Origin: JBLHOS01 sp047623825
GTDB lineage: Bacteria > Pseudomonadota > Alphaproteobacteria > Rhodobacterales > Rhodobacteraceae
Assembly (NCBI GenBank): GCA_047623825.1
Contig: JBLHOS010000030.1
Location: 1-31,604, forward strand
Length of the DNA: 31,604 nucleotides
Direction of reading: 5' to 3'
Part shown: one piece after another, positions 7,825 through 15,803 of the stretch
How positions within the stretch are numbered: position 1 is the first letter of the stretch
Layout of the letters: each line of letters opens with the position of its first letter
Made by a program: the position numbers and the translations under genes
Notes under the pieces: generated by a model
Told to the model about the DNA's origin: nothing
Databases searched by the model: none
The model's input: only the letters and a program-made list of their open reading frames with translations

Positions 7825-8781
7825 TTAGCTGGATTGCCCCGCCAACAGACGGCTTAGATGTGCGGCACATCCTGTGAGTGCTGCATAGTCATCTTCGACG
7901 ACGCAAACACCAAACTGCTCTAGGTATTCCCCAAACCGGCCCTTGTCCCGCATTGATCCGGCGAAATCGAATGTATCAAGATAGGGGGCGATGGCACGGG
8001 CAACGCCGCCGGCAAGATAGATGCCACCAAACGGCAGGTGGATCAGGGCCAGATTGCCAACAACCGTACCCAAAAGCTGCACAAACTGGCGCCCGGTTTC
8101 GCGGGCCTGTGGGTCACCACGCTCCAACGCGTCGATTATCACGGCCGCGCGCTTACTCTCTTCATGAAGGGACCGGTGCACAGCTTCTAGACCTCGGCCT
8201 GATAGCGCGTCCTCGATCGCTGCAAATCCGTGACTAGCGCGCAGCGCCTCTACCAAGGCAAGATCACGTGAATTGCGTACTGGTAGGGATGCGTGTCCGC
8301 ATTCGGATGGTGGAACGAAACGCCCGGCTGCGGTGTCATAAACCGGAGCTGCGTTAAAGCCCGTGCCCAAACCGATAACCAGTTTCGTGGCATAGCCCTT
8401 TTCGGACCGCTGCGGCAGGATCTGACGTATTGAGGCTGGGGCCAAATGGCCAATCGCGTGACCTTGGGCCTGTAGATCGTTCAGCACGGCCACAACTTTT
8501 GCGCCCGTTGTCTCAGACAGCACGTCGCGGTCAATGCGCCAATCAAGATTAGTCAGCTTGCCCACACCATCGCGTACTGGGCCGGCCATAGCGACACACG
8601 CACTGGCGAAATCTGATTTGGCTGTGTCGTCCATATAGCGACGCAAAACACCCGACATATCGGACTGCTCGGCATTGGCATAACGTCTGACGCTGCTTTG
8701 ATCTACTTTGCCATCCTGAGCCACAGCAACGCGGGTGTTTGTGCCACCGATATCGGCAACAAGGGAAAACGCGATGCTCAT
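7825..8781 (-). CDS. glk: Glucokinase
   Basis: A 318-residue bacterial glucokinase of the ROK-related Glk family, phosphorylating glucose with ATP to glucose 6-phosphate. Visible are the phosphate-binding loop DIGGTNTRVAVA (from residue 10), the LNDLQAQGHAIG segment with the catalytic Asp, GLGTGFNAAPV, and PPSECGHASLP. An AAGGA ribosome-binding site precedes the ATG at 8781. The gene lies 47 bases downstream of the remains of a GH1 beta-glucosidase on the same strand, consistent with a former glucoside catabolic operon. It supplies the glucose 6-phosphate used by zwf and pgi at the other end of the window. It converges on the methyltransferase gene with a 17-base spacer. Confidence 0.93.
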   Translation of the reverse strand: MSIAFSLVADIGGTNTRVAVAQDGKVDQSSVRRYANAEQSDMSGVLRRYMDDTAKSDFASACVAMAGPVRDGVGKLTNLDWRIDRDVLSETTGAKVVAVLNDLQAQGHAIGHLAPASIRQILPQRSEKGYATKLVIGLGTGFNAAPVYDTAAGRFVPPSECGHASLPVRNSRDLALVEALRASHGFAAIEDALSGRGLEAVHRSLHEESKRAAVIIDALERGDPQARETGRQFVQLLGTVVGNLALIHLPFGGIYLAGGVARAIAPYLDTFDFAGSMRDKGRFGEYLEQFGVCVVEDDYAALTGCAAHLSRLLAGQSS

Positions 8782-8828
8782 TTCAGTCCTTAAAATAGCA
8801 GCTGAAGCTGTTTCACTGGCGGCAACAC

Positions 8829-9233
8829 TTAATTGAGCCGATTTAACAGCGCGTGATAGGATGCTTTCGGGGTGCGCTGCAAGCTTTCGAAATCAACATG
8901 AACCAATCCGAAACGCTTTTCGTACCCAAAAGCTTAGCCCTAGTTATCCATCAAAGACCACAAGAAGTAACCGTTCAAAGGTGCTCCTTCGCGCATTGCC
9001 CGCTGGACCTGTGTGATATGTGCATCAATGTAGTCCAGCCGGGCCTGATCATCTATCGCACCGTCTACAAGCTGATCGTCGCTGGCCATGCCGTTTTCGG
9101 TGACATAGAGCGGCAAATCACCAGTGTATTCTGGGGTCGTGGGCATGATGAAACTATACAGGCCGTCTGGATAAATCTCCCAGTCCACTGGGGCTTTGGG
9201 CAAGGGCTGGGCAGTTACCTTTTTGTTGGCCAC
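8829..9233 (-). pseudogene. GH1 beta-glucosidase, C-terminal fragment with two in-frame stops
   Basis: Only the last third of a family 1 beta-glucosidase remains, from about 9233 (PLPKAPVDWEIYPDGLYSF) to a TAA at 8829. The catalytic nucleophile motif YVTENG is present, but the N-terminal half with the acid/base motif (T-x-NEP) is absent. Inside the conserved block normally reading LMDNFEWAFGYEKRFG, the sequence gives LMDN, TAG, G, TAA, AFGYEKRFG: two stops replace F and W. Homology then continues without a shift through VHVDFESLQRTPKASYHALL. Upstream, similarity ends abruptly at about 9234, where a sugar ABC ATPase fragment begins in the opposite direction. Clearly a pseudogene. Confidence 0.9.
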
Positions 9234-9241
9234 GGTCCATC

Positions 9242-9720
9242 AACTGGGCCTTTTCCCTTAAAATTGCGGGCAAATCCAAGGATGAGATTGATGCGGGGAT
9301 GACGCTGGCCACTCGCATTGTCGTTCTGGCGGGCGGCGGGATTGCGCAAGTCGGCACACCGCTGGAGCCTTATGATCGGCCAAATACTGAATTTGTGGTA
9401 CAATTCATCGGGTCCGCCCCGCAATGAACCTGCTGAGTGGTGAGATTGTGGGAACGGGCGCTCAGACCAGATTGAAGGTGGCAGAGGGCGGTGGCACGAT
9501 TGTGTCTGATTATCCGTCCGAGGCAGGTGAAGTGCGGGCCTCGGTCAGTGTCGGGATCCGACCTGAGGATTTGATTACAACAGACGCCGCTGATTTTGCC
9601 TTTTAGGGTATGGTCGAGATCAAAGAGGCGTTGGGCAAACGGTGGGCAAGCTGTGGTCTGGTTATGGCTTGGTACGCGAGATGCCGGAGTGGTCCTGAGG
9701 TCCGAGTTGACCACGTTCGC
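9242..9720 (+). pseudogene. Sugar ABC transporter ATPase (UgpC/MalK/AglK type), heavily decayed
   Basis: Remains of a CUT1-type sugar ABC ATPase. The reading starts mid-protein at AFSLKIAGKSKDEIDA, so the Walker A region is missing. It jumps directly to MTLATRIVVLAGGGIAQVG, so about 85 codons covering the signature motif, Walker B and H-loop are deleted in frame. PNTEFVVQFIGS then ends in a stop at 9425-9427. The expected continuation MNLLSGEIVGTG resumes in another frame at 9424, showing a frameshift. GIRPEDLITTDAADFAF then meets a TAG at 9604-9606 where Glu is usual, and GMVEIKEALG follows. After about 9650 similarity is lost. The right boundary is approximate. With the GH1 remnant it marks a lost glucoside uptake locus. 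Confidence 0.85.
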
Positions 9721-9774
9721 TCATAGCTCGGACAAGCATGAGGGTTGGTAATTTACACAATTTCGCGCTGGTAC

Positions 9775-9788
9775 TGTTAGCGCTAACA
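9775..9788. promoter_or_regulatory. LacI-family type operator upstream of edd
   Basis: A perfect 14-base palindrome, TGTTAGCGCTAACA, centred on CG, as is typical of LacI/GalR-family operators. It ends 42 bases before the edd ATG. The same 14 bases recur at 28256-28269 ahead of zwf. The region 9721-9830 otherwise holds only the last traces of the ABC ATPase. The regulator gene is not in the window. Confidence 0.75.
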
Positions 9789-9830
9789 TGATAGATAGCG
9801 TCTAACTGAAGCTGCTTTCAAAGGTTCTCA

Positions 9831-11636
9831 ATGCCCCTCAATGACCAGATCGACGCTGTGACACGTAACATCAAGGCTCGCTCAGCTGAGCCGCGCCGTA
9901 TTTATCTGGAGCGGATGCACCGTGCGGCCGAAGAGGGACCGCGCCGGGCACATCTAAGTTGTGGCAATCAAGCCCACGCCTATGCCGCGATGGAGGCTGA
10001 CAAGAAGGGGCTGGTCGAGGCGCGCGCGCCAAATCTGGGCATTGTGACCGCCTATAATGACATGTTGAGCGCGCATAAGCCGTTTGAAAACTATCCCCAG
10101 AAAATCAAAGAGGCTGCGCGCAGGGCTGGAGCTACGGCGCAGGTTGCAGGCGGCGTTCCGGCGATGTGTGACGGCGTCACGCAGGGTCAGCCAGGTATGG
10201 AGTTGAGCCTTTTTTCGCGTGATGTCATTGCCTTGGCTACGGCCGTTTCACTTAGCCACAATACTTTTGACAGTGCGGTCTACCTTGGCGTTTGCGACAA
10301 AATCGTTCCAGGACTGGTAATTGCGGCGGCGACATTTGGCTACTTGCCGGGGCTGTTTATCCCTGCGGGTCCAATGATCTCTGGACTGCCCAATGATGAA
10401 AAATCAAAGGTGCGGCAGCAATTTGCATCTGGCGAAGTTGGCCGCGAAGAACTGATGGCTGCTGAGATGGCGTCCTACCATGGGCCGGGCACCTGCACGT
10501 TCTACGGAACGGCCAATTCGAACCAGATGTTGATGGAATTCATGGGGCTGCACTTGCCCGGTGCGTCTTTCGTCAACCCAGACACGCCGTTGCGCGATGT
10601 GCTGACAGAGGCTGCCACTGCCCAGGCAGTGTCGATCACAGCGCTTGGCAGTGACTATCGGCCAGTGTGCGATATTTTGGATGAAAAGGCCTTTGTGAAT
10701 GGTATCGTTGGGCTGATGGCGACGGGTGGATCGACAAATCTGGTGATTCACCTGATTGCGATGGCGCGCGCAGCCGGCGTGATCCTTGATTGTTCCGATT
10801 TTTCGGCCTTGTCTGCGGCCACGCCCCTGATGGCGCGGATTTATCCAAATGGTCTGGCGGATGTGAACCATTTTCACGCAGCCGGTGGACTTGGTTATAT
10901 AATTGGAGAGCTGTTGGACAGCGGTCATCTGCATCCCGACACCAAGACAGCCTACGGCGAGGGGCTGGCGGCCTACACGCGGGAGCCGAAAATCACAGAT
11001 GGCGTTCTGAGTTATGTAGACGGTGCCAGCGACAGCCTGAACACCAAGATCTTGCGCCCGGCCAGTGATCCATTCCAGCAAACTGGTGGTTTGGCTGAGC
11101 TGAAGGGCAATCTGGGGCGGGGGATCATGAAAGTGTCCGCGGTCGCAGTCGAGCGTCATGTGATCGAGGCACCTGCAGCGGTGTTTCATGACCAGCCATC
11201 GGTCAAAGCAGCGTTTCGCGCCAACCAGCTGAACCGCGACGTGATCGTCGTGCTGCGGTTTCAGGGGCCACGCGCCAACGGCATGCCCGAATTGCATTCG
11301 CTGACCCCGATTCTGGCAGTGCTGCAAGACCGGGGTTTCAAGGTGGCGCTGGTTACTGATGGTCGGATGTCGGGCGCGTCGGGTAAGGTGCCGTCGGCCA
11401 TCCACCTGTCACCAGAGGCCGCTTGCGGTGGACTGATCGGTAAGGTGCAAGACGGTGATATCATCAGGCTAGATGCCACCAACGGCGTGATTGAGGTGCT
11501 GACTGAGGGTGTGCAGGACCGTCCAACGGCTAGTGTCGATCTTTCGGCCAACGGTTTTGGCATCGGTCGTGAGATGTTTGAGATTTTTCGCCAAACGGTG
11601 GGGCCCTCAACCGATGGAGCGGGCGTCGTTATTTGA
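9831..11636 (+). CDS. edd: Phosphogluconate dehydratase
   Basis: A 601-residue IlvD/Edd-family dehydratase that converts 6-phosphogluconate to 2-keto-3-deoxy-6-phosphogluconate, the first committed Entner-Doudoroff step. Recognisable blocks are GIVTAYNDMLSAHKPFENYP, AGGVPAMCDGVTQGQPGMEL, SHNTFDSAVYLGVCDKIVPG, GPGTCTFYGTANSNQMLMEF and LMATGGSTNLVIHL. These contain the cysteines expected to ligate the Fe-S cluster. The C-terminal DGRMSGASGKVPSAIHLSPE is also typical. The length matches Edd rather than the shorter IlvD. The start at 9831 follows an AAAGG. eda follows 85 bases later, and a LacI-type operator lies upstream, so edd-eda is probably a sugar-inducible operon. Confidence 0.95.
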   Translation: MPLNDQIDAVTRNIKARSAEPRRIYLERMHRAAEEGPRRAHLSCGNQAHAYAAMEADKKGLVEARAPNLGIVTAYNDMLSAHKPFENYPQKIKEAARRAGATAQVAGGVPAMCDGVTQGQPGMELSLFSRDVIALATAVSLSHNTFDSAVYLGVCDKIVPGLVIAAATFGYLPGLFIPAGPMISGLPNDEKSKVRQQFASGEVGREELMAAEMASYHGPGTCTFYGTANSNQMLMEFMGLHLPGASFVNPDTPLRDVLTEAATAQAVSITALGSDYRPVCDILDEKAFVNGIVGLMATGGSTNLVIHLIAMARAAGVILDCSDFSALSAATPLMARIYPNGLADVNHFHAAGGLGYIIGELLDSGHLHPDTKTAYGEGLAAYTREPKITDGVLSYVDGASDSLNTKILRPASDPFQQTGGLAELKGNLGRGIMKVSAVAVERHVIEAPAAVFHDQPSVKAAFRANQLNRDVIVVLRFQGPRANGMPELHSLTPILAVLQDRGFKVALVTDGRMSGASGKVPSAIHLSPEAACGGLIGKVQDGDIIRLDATNGVIEVLTEGVQDRPTASVDLSANGFGIGREMFEIFRQTVGPSTDGAGVVI

Positions 11637-11721
11637 CGCAGGCCTCAGTTCATCAGATATCTGGGTCCGGCCCACCGTCACGCGCGGATGTCGCGGATCC
11701 ACCACTAGGAGAGAGATAGCT

Positions 11722-12360
11722 ATGACACCGATTGAGGCCAGTGCCCGTGCGCTAGAGATTTGCCGGATGGCGCCGATTGTTCCAGTTCTTGTGGTTGATG
11801 ACGTGGCATATGCCCGTCCGTTGGCTGAGGCATTGATTGCCGGTGGGCTGCCCGCCCTTGAGGTGACGTTGCGCACCCCCGCAGCCCTTGATGTGATCCG
11901 TGAAATGGCGCGTGTTCCGGGTGGTGTCGTCGGTGCTGGCACATTGCTGACGCCCGCCGATGTGCGCGCGGCCAAAGCCGCAGGGGCGCAGTTTGGCGTC
12001 TCACCCGGCGCGACTGATTTGCTGCTAGAGGCGTGTGAGGCAGAGGGGCTACCATTGCTGCCCGGTGCTGCGACCGCAAGTGAGGCGATGCGCCTGTTGG
12101 AGCGGGGTTATACGATGCTGAAATTCTTCCCGGCCGAGGCGTCTGGCGGTGCTGCCGCACTCAAGGCGATTGGTGCGCCGATACCGCAGGTCAGTTTTTG
12201 CCCGACGGGTGGTGTGTCAGTCAGTAACGCCCATGATTATTTGAGCCTGTCGAATGTGATCTGTGCCGGTGGCAGCTGGGTGGCGCCTAAACAGGCAGTT
12301 ACGTCTGGAAACTGGCAACTGATCGAAACACTTGCGCGTGAGGCATCCCAGCTTAGTTGA
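11722..12360 (+). CDS. eda: KDPG aldolase (2-dehydro-3-deoxy-phosphogluconate aldolase)
   Basis: A 212-residue class I aldolase that cleaves 2-keto-3-deoxy-6-phosphogluconate to pyruvate and glyceraldehyde 3-phosphate. The Schiff-base lysine is Lys134 in LKFFPAEASGG. Glu47 and Arg51 lie in LEVTLRTPAALDVI, and VGAGTLL and CPTGGVSVSNA are also conserved. The ATG at 11722 is chosen because AGGAG stands at a suitable distance and the family N-terminus begins here; the frame is open further upstream into the edd 3' end, without similarity. It is the second gene of the edd-eda pair. Confidence 0.95.
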   Translation: MTPIEASARALEICRMAPIVPVLVVDDVAYARPLAEALIAGGLPALEVTLRTPAALDVIREMARVPGGVVGAGTLLTPADVRAAKAAGAQFGVSPGATDLLLEACEAEGLPLLPGAATASEAMRLLERGYTMLKFFPAEASGGAAALKAIGAPIPQVSFCPTGGVSVSNAHDYLSLSNVICAGGSWVAPKQAVTSGNWQLIETLAREASQLS

Positions 12361-12492
12361 TATTTTCCGATCCTTAGATGTGCGTAAGGCAGGCCTCTCT
12401 CGTCCTGAACTACATCGCTCATTTTTGACCTGATTCCCTAATCAGAATTGTTGAATCGCGACCGTGACTTCCGATTTTTTTGGGCCTTCATT

Positions 12493-12595
12493 TAAAACCA
12501 GACACAAAGATGATCCGAACCAGTGTTACGACCGTCCTAAGTGTAGTGGCGAAACCTGTTTTGGCAGGTGGGCTTGACCCCTGTTTCTGGTTTTA
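12493..12595. repeat. 103-bp segment bounded by 14-bp near-perfect inverted repeats
   Basis: The 319-base gap between eda and the aminotransferase (12361-12679) holds no credible gene. Within it the arms TAAAACCAGACACA (12493-12506) and TGTTTCTGGTTTTA (12582-12595) are inverted repeats with 13 of 14 positions matching. Smaller symmetric elements lie nearby: CTGATT-4-AATCAG at 12430-12445, ACCTG-6-CAGGT at 12554-12569 inside the segment, and GCGCC-9-GGCGC at 12614-12632. The segment could be a small non-autonomous element, a structured transcript or an insertion-sequence remnant. No target-site duplication is clear and no poly-T terminator is evident. Confidence 0.5.
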
Positions 12596-12679
12596 TGAGT
12601 AGGTATTTTGTAAGCGCCGTAGTTTCTGGCGCGCCGACTTAAGTAAGGTTTATGTTATGGCCGCGTTGAACGACCTTGG

Positions 12680-13852
12680 TCACGCGGCTTGGCGCCCGGC
12701 AAACGCCAACAGCCGACTGAAGGCATCAACAAATTCTGGATCTGGTAAGGTCAGCGCGACCCGTAAATGGCCAGCTGCTGCGCGGCCAAAACTTTCGCCG
12801 GGCATGACGGCAATGAACTCTTCGGCCAGTAGCGCCTCAGCAAAGCTGGTGCCGGTGTGACCCGTGGCCCGGATATCCAACATGGCATACATTGCACCCT
12901 TTGCGGGGATCAGATGAACGACCTGCTGTTTTGCGACCATATCTTCGGCAAGGCCCAGACGGCGGCGAAACGGTGCGCCTATCTTGCCCTCAAATTCAGG
13001 GCCCAATCCCAAACCGTAGATCCCGGCGTATTGCACAAAGGCCGGCACGCCAAAGGTGGTGTGCGTGGCAAGATGTATCGCGTGTTCTATCATCTCCTCA
13101 GGGCCCACAATCCACCCCAGCCGGGAGCCGGTCATTGCATGGCTTTTAGACAGCGATCCGATCACCAAAGTGCGTTCAAGCATACCGGGTAGGGTACGGG
13201 GGCTTAGATGCGTGCCGTCCCAGACTTGCGTGTCATAAACCTCATCTGAAATCAGCCAAAGATCATTCTCTTTCGTAACATCCGCGATCATGTTCATTGT
13301 GTCGGCGGTATAGACAACGCCTGTGGGGTTGTTGGGGGAGTTGATCAAAAGGCTCTTGGCGCCGGGGGCTGCTGCCTGCAGTGCCGCACGGTTGGGTTGG
13401 AACGCGTCTTCGGCGCGTGCAGGCACTGCGACATCTACGGCGCCCACAGATCTGATCGTACCGGGATAAGTCGCATAGTAGGGATCTATATAGAGCGCAC
13501 GGTCGCCTTCGTCACAAGTGGCATGGTGGGTCACGAACAAGGCCGCCTGTCCCCCGGGGGTGACCATGACGTTATCTGGCGTTGTCGGCACGCCGGTCTG
13601 GGCCGTGACCCGGTCCGCAATGGCCCGTCGCAATTCAGGCAAGCCGGGAACCACAGCATAACCTGTCGCACCATCCAGCGCAGATCGGTGCATCTCATCC
13701 AAGATCCGGGGGTCGGTTTTGATGTCGTGCTCCCCGATGGTTAGCTCCAACACATTGATACCCTCAGCCATCATCTCTCGCGCCCGGTGAAACAGCCCCC
13801 AACCATCATCGCCCGATACGGTCAATGATTGGATACGTTGAGATGCTTGCAT
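12680..13852 (-). CDS. PLP-dependent class I/II aminotransferase
   Basis: A 390-residue fold-type I aminotransferase. The PLP lysine is Lys236 in SLSKSHAMTGSRLGW. Asp203 and Tyr206 (ISDEVYD) contact the cofactor, NSPNNPTG (171-178) is the usual asparagine block, and the C-terminal GHLRVAL holds the carboxylate-binding arginine. The N-terminus begins MQASQRIQSLTVSGDDGWGL. The ATG at 13852 is chosen over upstream in-frame starts because similarity begins there, although its ribosome-binding site is weak. General resemblance is to aspartate aminotransferase subgroup I-gamma and arginine-pyruvate transaminase-like enzymes; the amino donor cannot be named. It is convergent to eda across the repeat-rich 319-base gap. 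Confidence 0.88.
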   Translation of the reverse strand: MQASQRIQSLTVSGDDGWGLFHRAREMMAEGINVLELTIGEHDIKTDPRILDEMHRSALDGATGYAVVPGLPELRRAIADRVTAQTGVPTTPDNVMVTPGGQAALFVTHHATCDEGDRALYIDPYYATYPGTIRSVGAVDVAVPARAEDAFQPNRAALQAAAPGAKSLLINSPNNPTGVVYTADTMNMIADVTKENDLWLISDEVYDTQVWDGTHLSPRTLPGMLERTLVIGSLSKSHAMTGSRLGWIVGPEEMIEHAIHLATHTTFGVPAFVQYAGIYGLGLGPEFEGKIGAPFRRRLGLAEDMVAKQQVVHLIPAKGAMYAMLDIRATGHTGTSFAEALLAEEFIAVMPGESFGRAAAGHLRVALTLPDPEFVDAFSRLLAFAGRQAA

Positions 13853-13955
13853 ATGGGCCGCCTGCTTGTATGGGGTGTTTCGATCACAAGGACATGAGAC
13901 CTGCCGATTTACAAGATATGTTGCACGCGGAAATCTGTTTTTGTGAGGCGCACCG

Positions 13956-14216
13956 TCAACACCCGTTAGTGGGTAGGCTTCGACGCACAGCAATGTAGGG
14001 ATTTGTCATCGCGTAAGGCGCAATCGCCTTTGATAATTGCACTTCACCACTGCCCATGAGGTCCGCCGTACAGAAAATTGTGCCCTGCCAGATTGGCCCC
14101 TTTGCCAAGACCCGGCTGCCGCCTTGCGTCAAGGTCGCAATGGGGCCTACCAGATAATCGCCAAGACAGCGTTTGACTGATGCCGCACCTCTTGTACAAC
14201 GGTAGCCCTTGGTCAC
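13956..14216 (-). CDS. Hypothetical small protein (uncertain gene)
   Basis: The 450-base gap between the aminotransferase start and cysS (13853-14302) contains one open frame of 86 codons on the minus strand. It starts at GTG 14216 and begins MTKGYRCTRGAASVKRCLGD. It has five cysteines and the stretch GSRVLAKGPIWQGTIFC. The frame is open a little further upstream, to a TAA near 14270, without an ATG. Codon use is not unlike the neighbouring genes. I do not recognise a family, and no clear signal peptide or ribosome-binding site is present. It could be a real small protein, the remains of a longer one, or non-coding. It ends 104 bases before the aminotransferase start. Confidence 0.3.
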   Translation of the reverse strand: MTKGYRCTRGAASVKRCLGDYLVGPIATLTQGGSRVLAKGPIWQGTIFCTADLMGSGEVQLSKAIAPYAMTNPYIAVRRSLPTNGC

Positions 14217-14302
14217 GATCTTTGCGGTGATGAACGTCTGTCTGCGGTTTTCAACGGGCCTTTAACTTGATATTCTGTGCGCGGACGACAAGAGGACGAC
14301 CG

Positions 14303-15691
14303 ATGCCGGGCCAAGAAATTAAGCTGACCAATACGATGACCAAACACAAAGAAGTGTTTGTGCCAATTGATGCCAATAACGTGCGGATGTATCTGTGTGG
14401 GCCGACGGTCTATGACCGCGCCCATCTGGGCAACGCGCGCAATGTCATCATGTTCGATGTGTTGTTTCGTTTGTTGTGCCATGAATTCGGCGCTGATCAC
14501 GTGACCTATGTGCGCAATTTCACCGATGTCGACGACAAGATTAATGCTCGCGCAGCCCTGACGGGGCGCTCGATCAGTGACATCACCGCTGAGACGATCG
14601 GATGGTTTCTTGATGACATGGATGCGCTGGGCAATCTGCGCCCCACCCATATGCCGCGCGCCACCGAATATATCGCGCAGATGATCGCGATGACCCAAGG
14701 CCTGATTGACAGTGGTAACGCCTATGCGGCCGAGGGGCATGTTCTGTTCGCGGTCGATAGCTATGAAAACTACGGTGCCCTGTCGCGCCGGTCTATTGAT
14801 GACATGATCGCGGGTGCCCGGGTTGAGGTTGCCCCTTACAAACGCAATCCGATGGATTTCGTGCTGTGGAAGCCATCGGGTGATGCCACGCCGGGATGGG
14901 ACAGCCCGTGGGGGTTTGGCCGTCCGGGTTGGCATATCGAATGCTCAGCCATGGCGCATGAATTGCTGGGCGAAAGCTTTGATATTCACGGCGGTGGTCT
15001 GGATCTGCAATTCCCGCATCATGAGAATGAGATCGCGCAGTCCCATTGCGCCGGGCACGACTTTGCCAAGATCTGGATGCATAATGAGATGTTGCAGGTC
15101 GAGGGCAAGAAGATGTCCAAAAGCCTTGGTAATTTTTTTACCGTCCATGATTTGTTGGACAAAGGCGTGCCGGGCGAAGTGATCCGGTTTGTGTTCCTCA
15201 GCACGCATTACTCCAAGCCGATGGACTGGACGGTGAAGAAAGCCGACGAGGCCAAGAAGACGTTGATTAGATGGTACAGGCAAGTTGGTCTTGCCGAGAG
15301 TGGGACCGGCAGTATCCACCCGCAAGTTATCACTGAACTTGCAAATGACTTGAACACGCACGCGGCCCTTACCGAGTGCCACGCCATGTCCTATGCGGGC
15401 GACGTTACAACGTTACGCCGTAGTATGGAATTACTTGGCTTGCTTCCAAATGGCGTTCCCGATTGGGCCAAAGTTCCGGGTTTCTCTGACGAGGAGACAG
15501 GATTGGTGCATGATCTACTGACCACGAGAGAGGCCGCCCGCAGGGGCAAGCGGTTTGAAATAGCCGATCAAATTAGGGATGGGTTGGCAAGTGCTGGGGT
15601 CGTCGTAAAAGACACAGGCGGCGACACGGAATTTACTAAGGCAGATAATTTCGATTTGAATAAGCTCGACAAGTTGTGGGGGTCGGTTTGA
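14303..15691 (+). CDS. cysS: Cysteinyl-tRNA synthetase
   Basis: A 462-residue class I aminoacyl-tRNA synthetase charging tRNA-Cys. The HIGH-type motif is HLGN (41-44) and KMSKS lies at 270-274. Zinc ligands expected from the E. coli enzyme are present as Cys32, Cys214 (HIECSAM), His239 and Glu243 (FPHHENE). LCGPTVYDRAHLGNARN and FTDVDDKINARA are family hallmarks. The start at 14303 has AGAGGA upstream; an in-frame ATG at 14267 would add 12 unconserved residues. The next gene, cimA, begins 112 bases downstream, and that spacer holds only a weak AGCTG-TTT-CAGCT hairpin with no T-run. Confidence 0.96.
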   Translation: MPGQEIKLTNTMTKHKEVFVPIDANNVRMYLCGPTVYDRAHLGNARNVIMFDVLFRLLCHEFGADHVTYVRNFTDVDDKINARAALTGRSISDITAETIGWFLDDMDALGNLRPTHMPRATEYIAQMIAMTQGLIDSGNAYAAEGHVLFAVDSYENYGALSRRSIDDMIAGARVEVAPYKRNPMDFVLWKPSGDATPGWDSPWGFGRPGWHIECSAMAHELLGESFDIHGGGLDLQFPHHENEIAQSHCAGHDFAKIWMHNEMLQVEGKKMSKSLGNFFTVHDLLDKGVPGEVIRFVFLSTHYSKPMDWTVKKADEAKKTLIRWYRQVGLAESGTGSIHPQVITELANDLNTHAALTECHAMSYAGDVTTLRRSMELLGLLPNGVPDWAKVPGFSDEETGLVHDLLTTREAARRGKRFEIADQIRDGLASAGVVVKDTGGDTEFTKADNFDLNKLDKLWGSV

Positions 15692-15803
15692 TGAAGCTGT
15701 TTCAGCTCAATCAGGTGTCTCGACGCGCCATATCTGCACCGCCAAGCGACCGACTTGGGTGTATAAATTCTTCCATTAGGTTATTTCAAGGCGAGGGCAC
15801 ACA

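Noticed and set aside
10404..11405. 333-codon open frame antisense to edd
   Set aside because: It lies wholly opposite the strongly conserved edd, has no family similarity, and is the sort of shadow frame expected in GC-rich coding DNA.
14213..14935. 240-codon open frame antisense to cysS
   Set aside because: Its sequence mirrors cysS codons, is rich in His/Arg/Gln, and has no recognisable domain or ribosome-binding site.
8803..15704. TGAAGCTGTTTCA repeated at 8803-8815 (before glk) and 15692-15704 (after cysS)
   Set aside because: The contexts differ (upstream of one gene, downstream of another) and the matches do not extend; probably coincidence or local hairpins.
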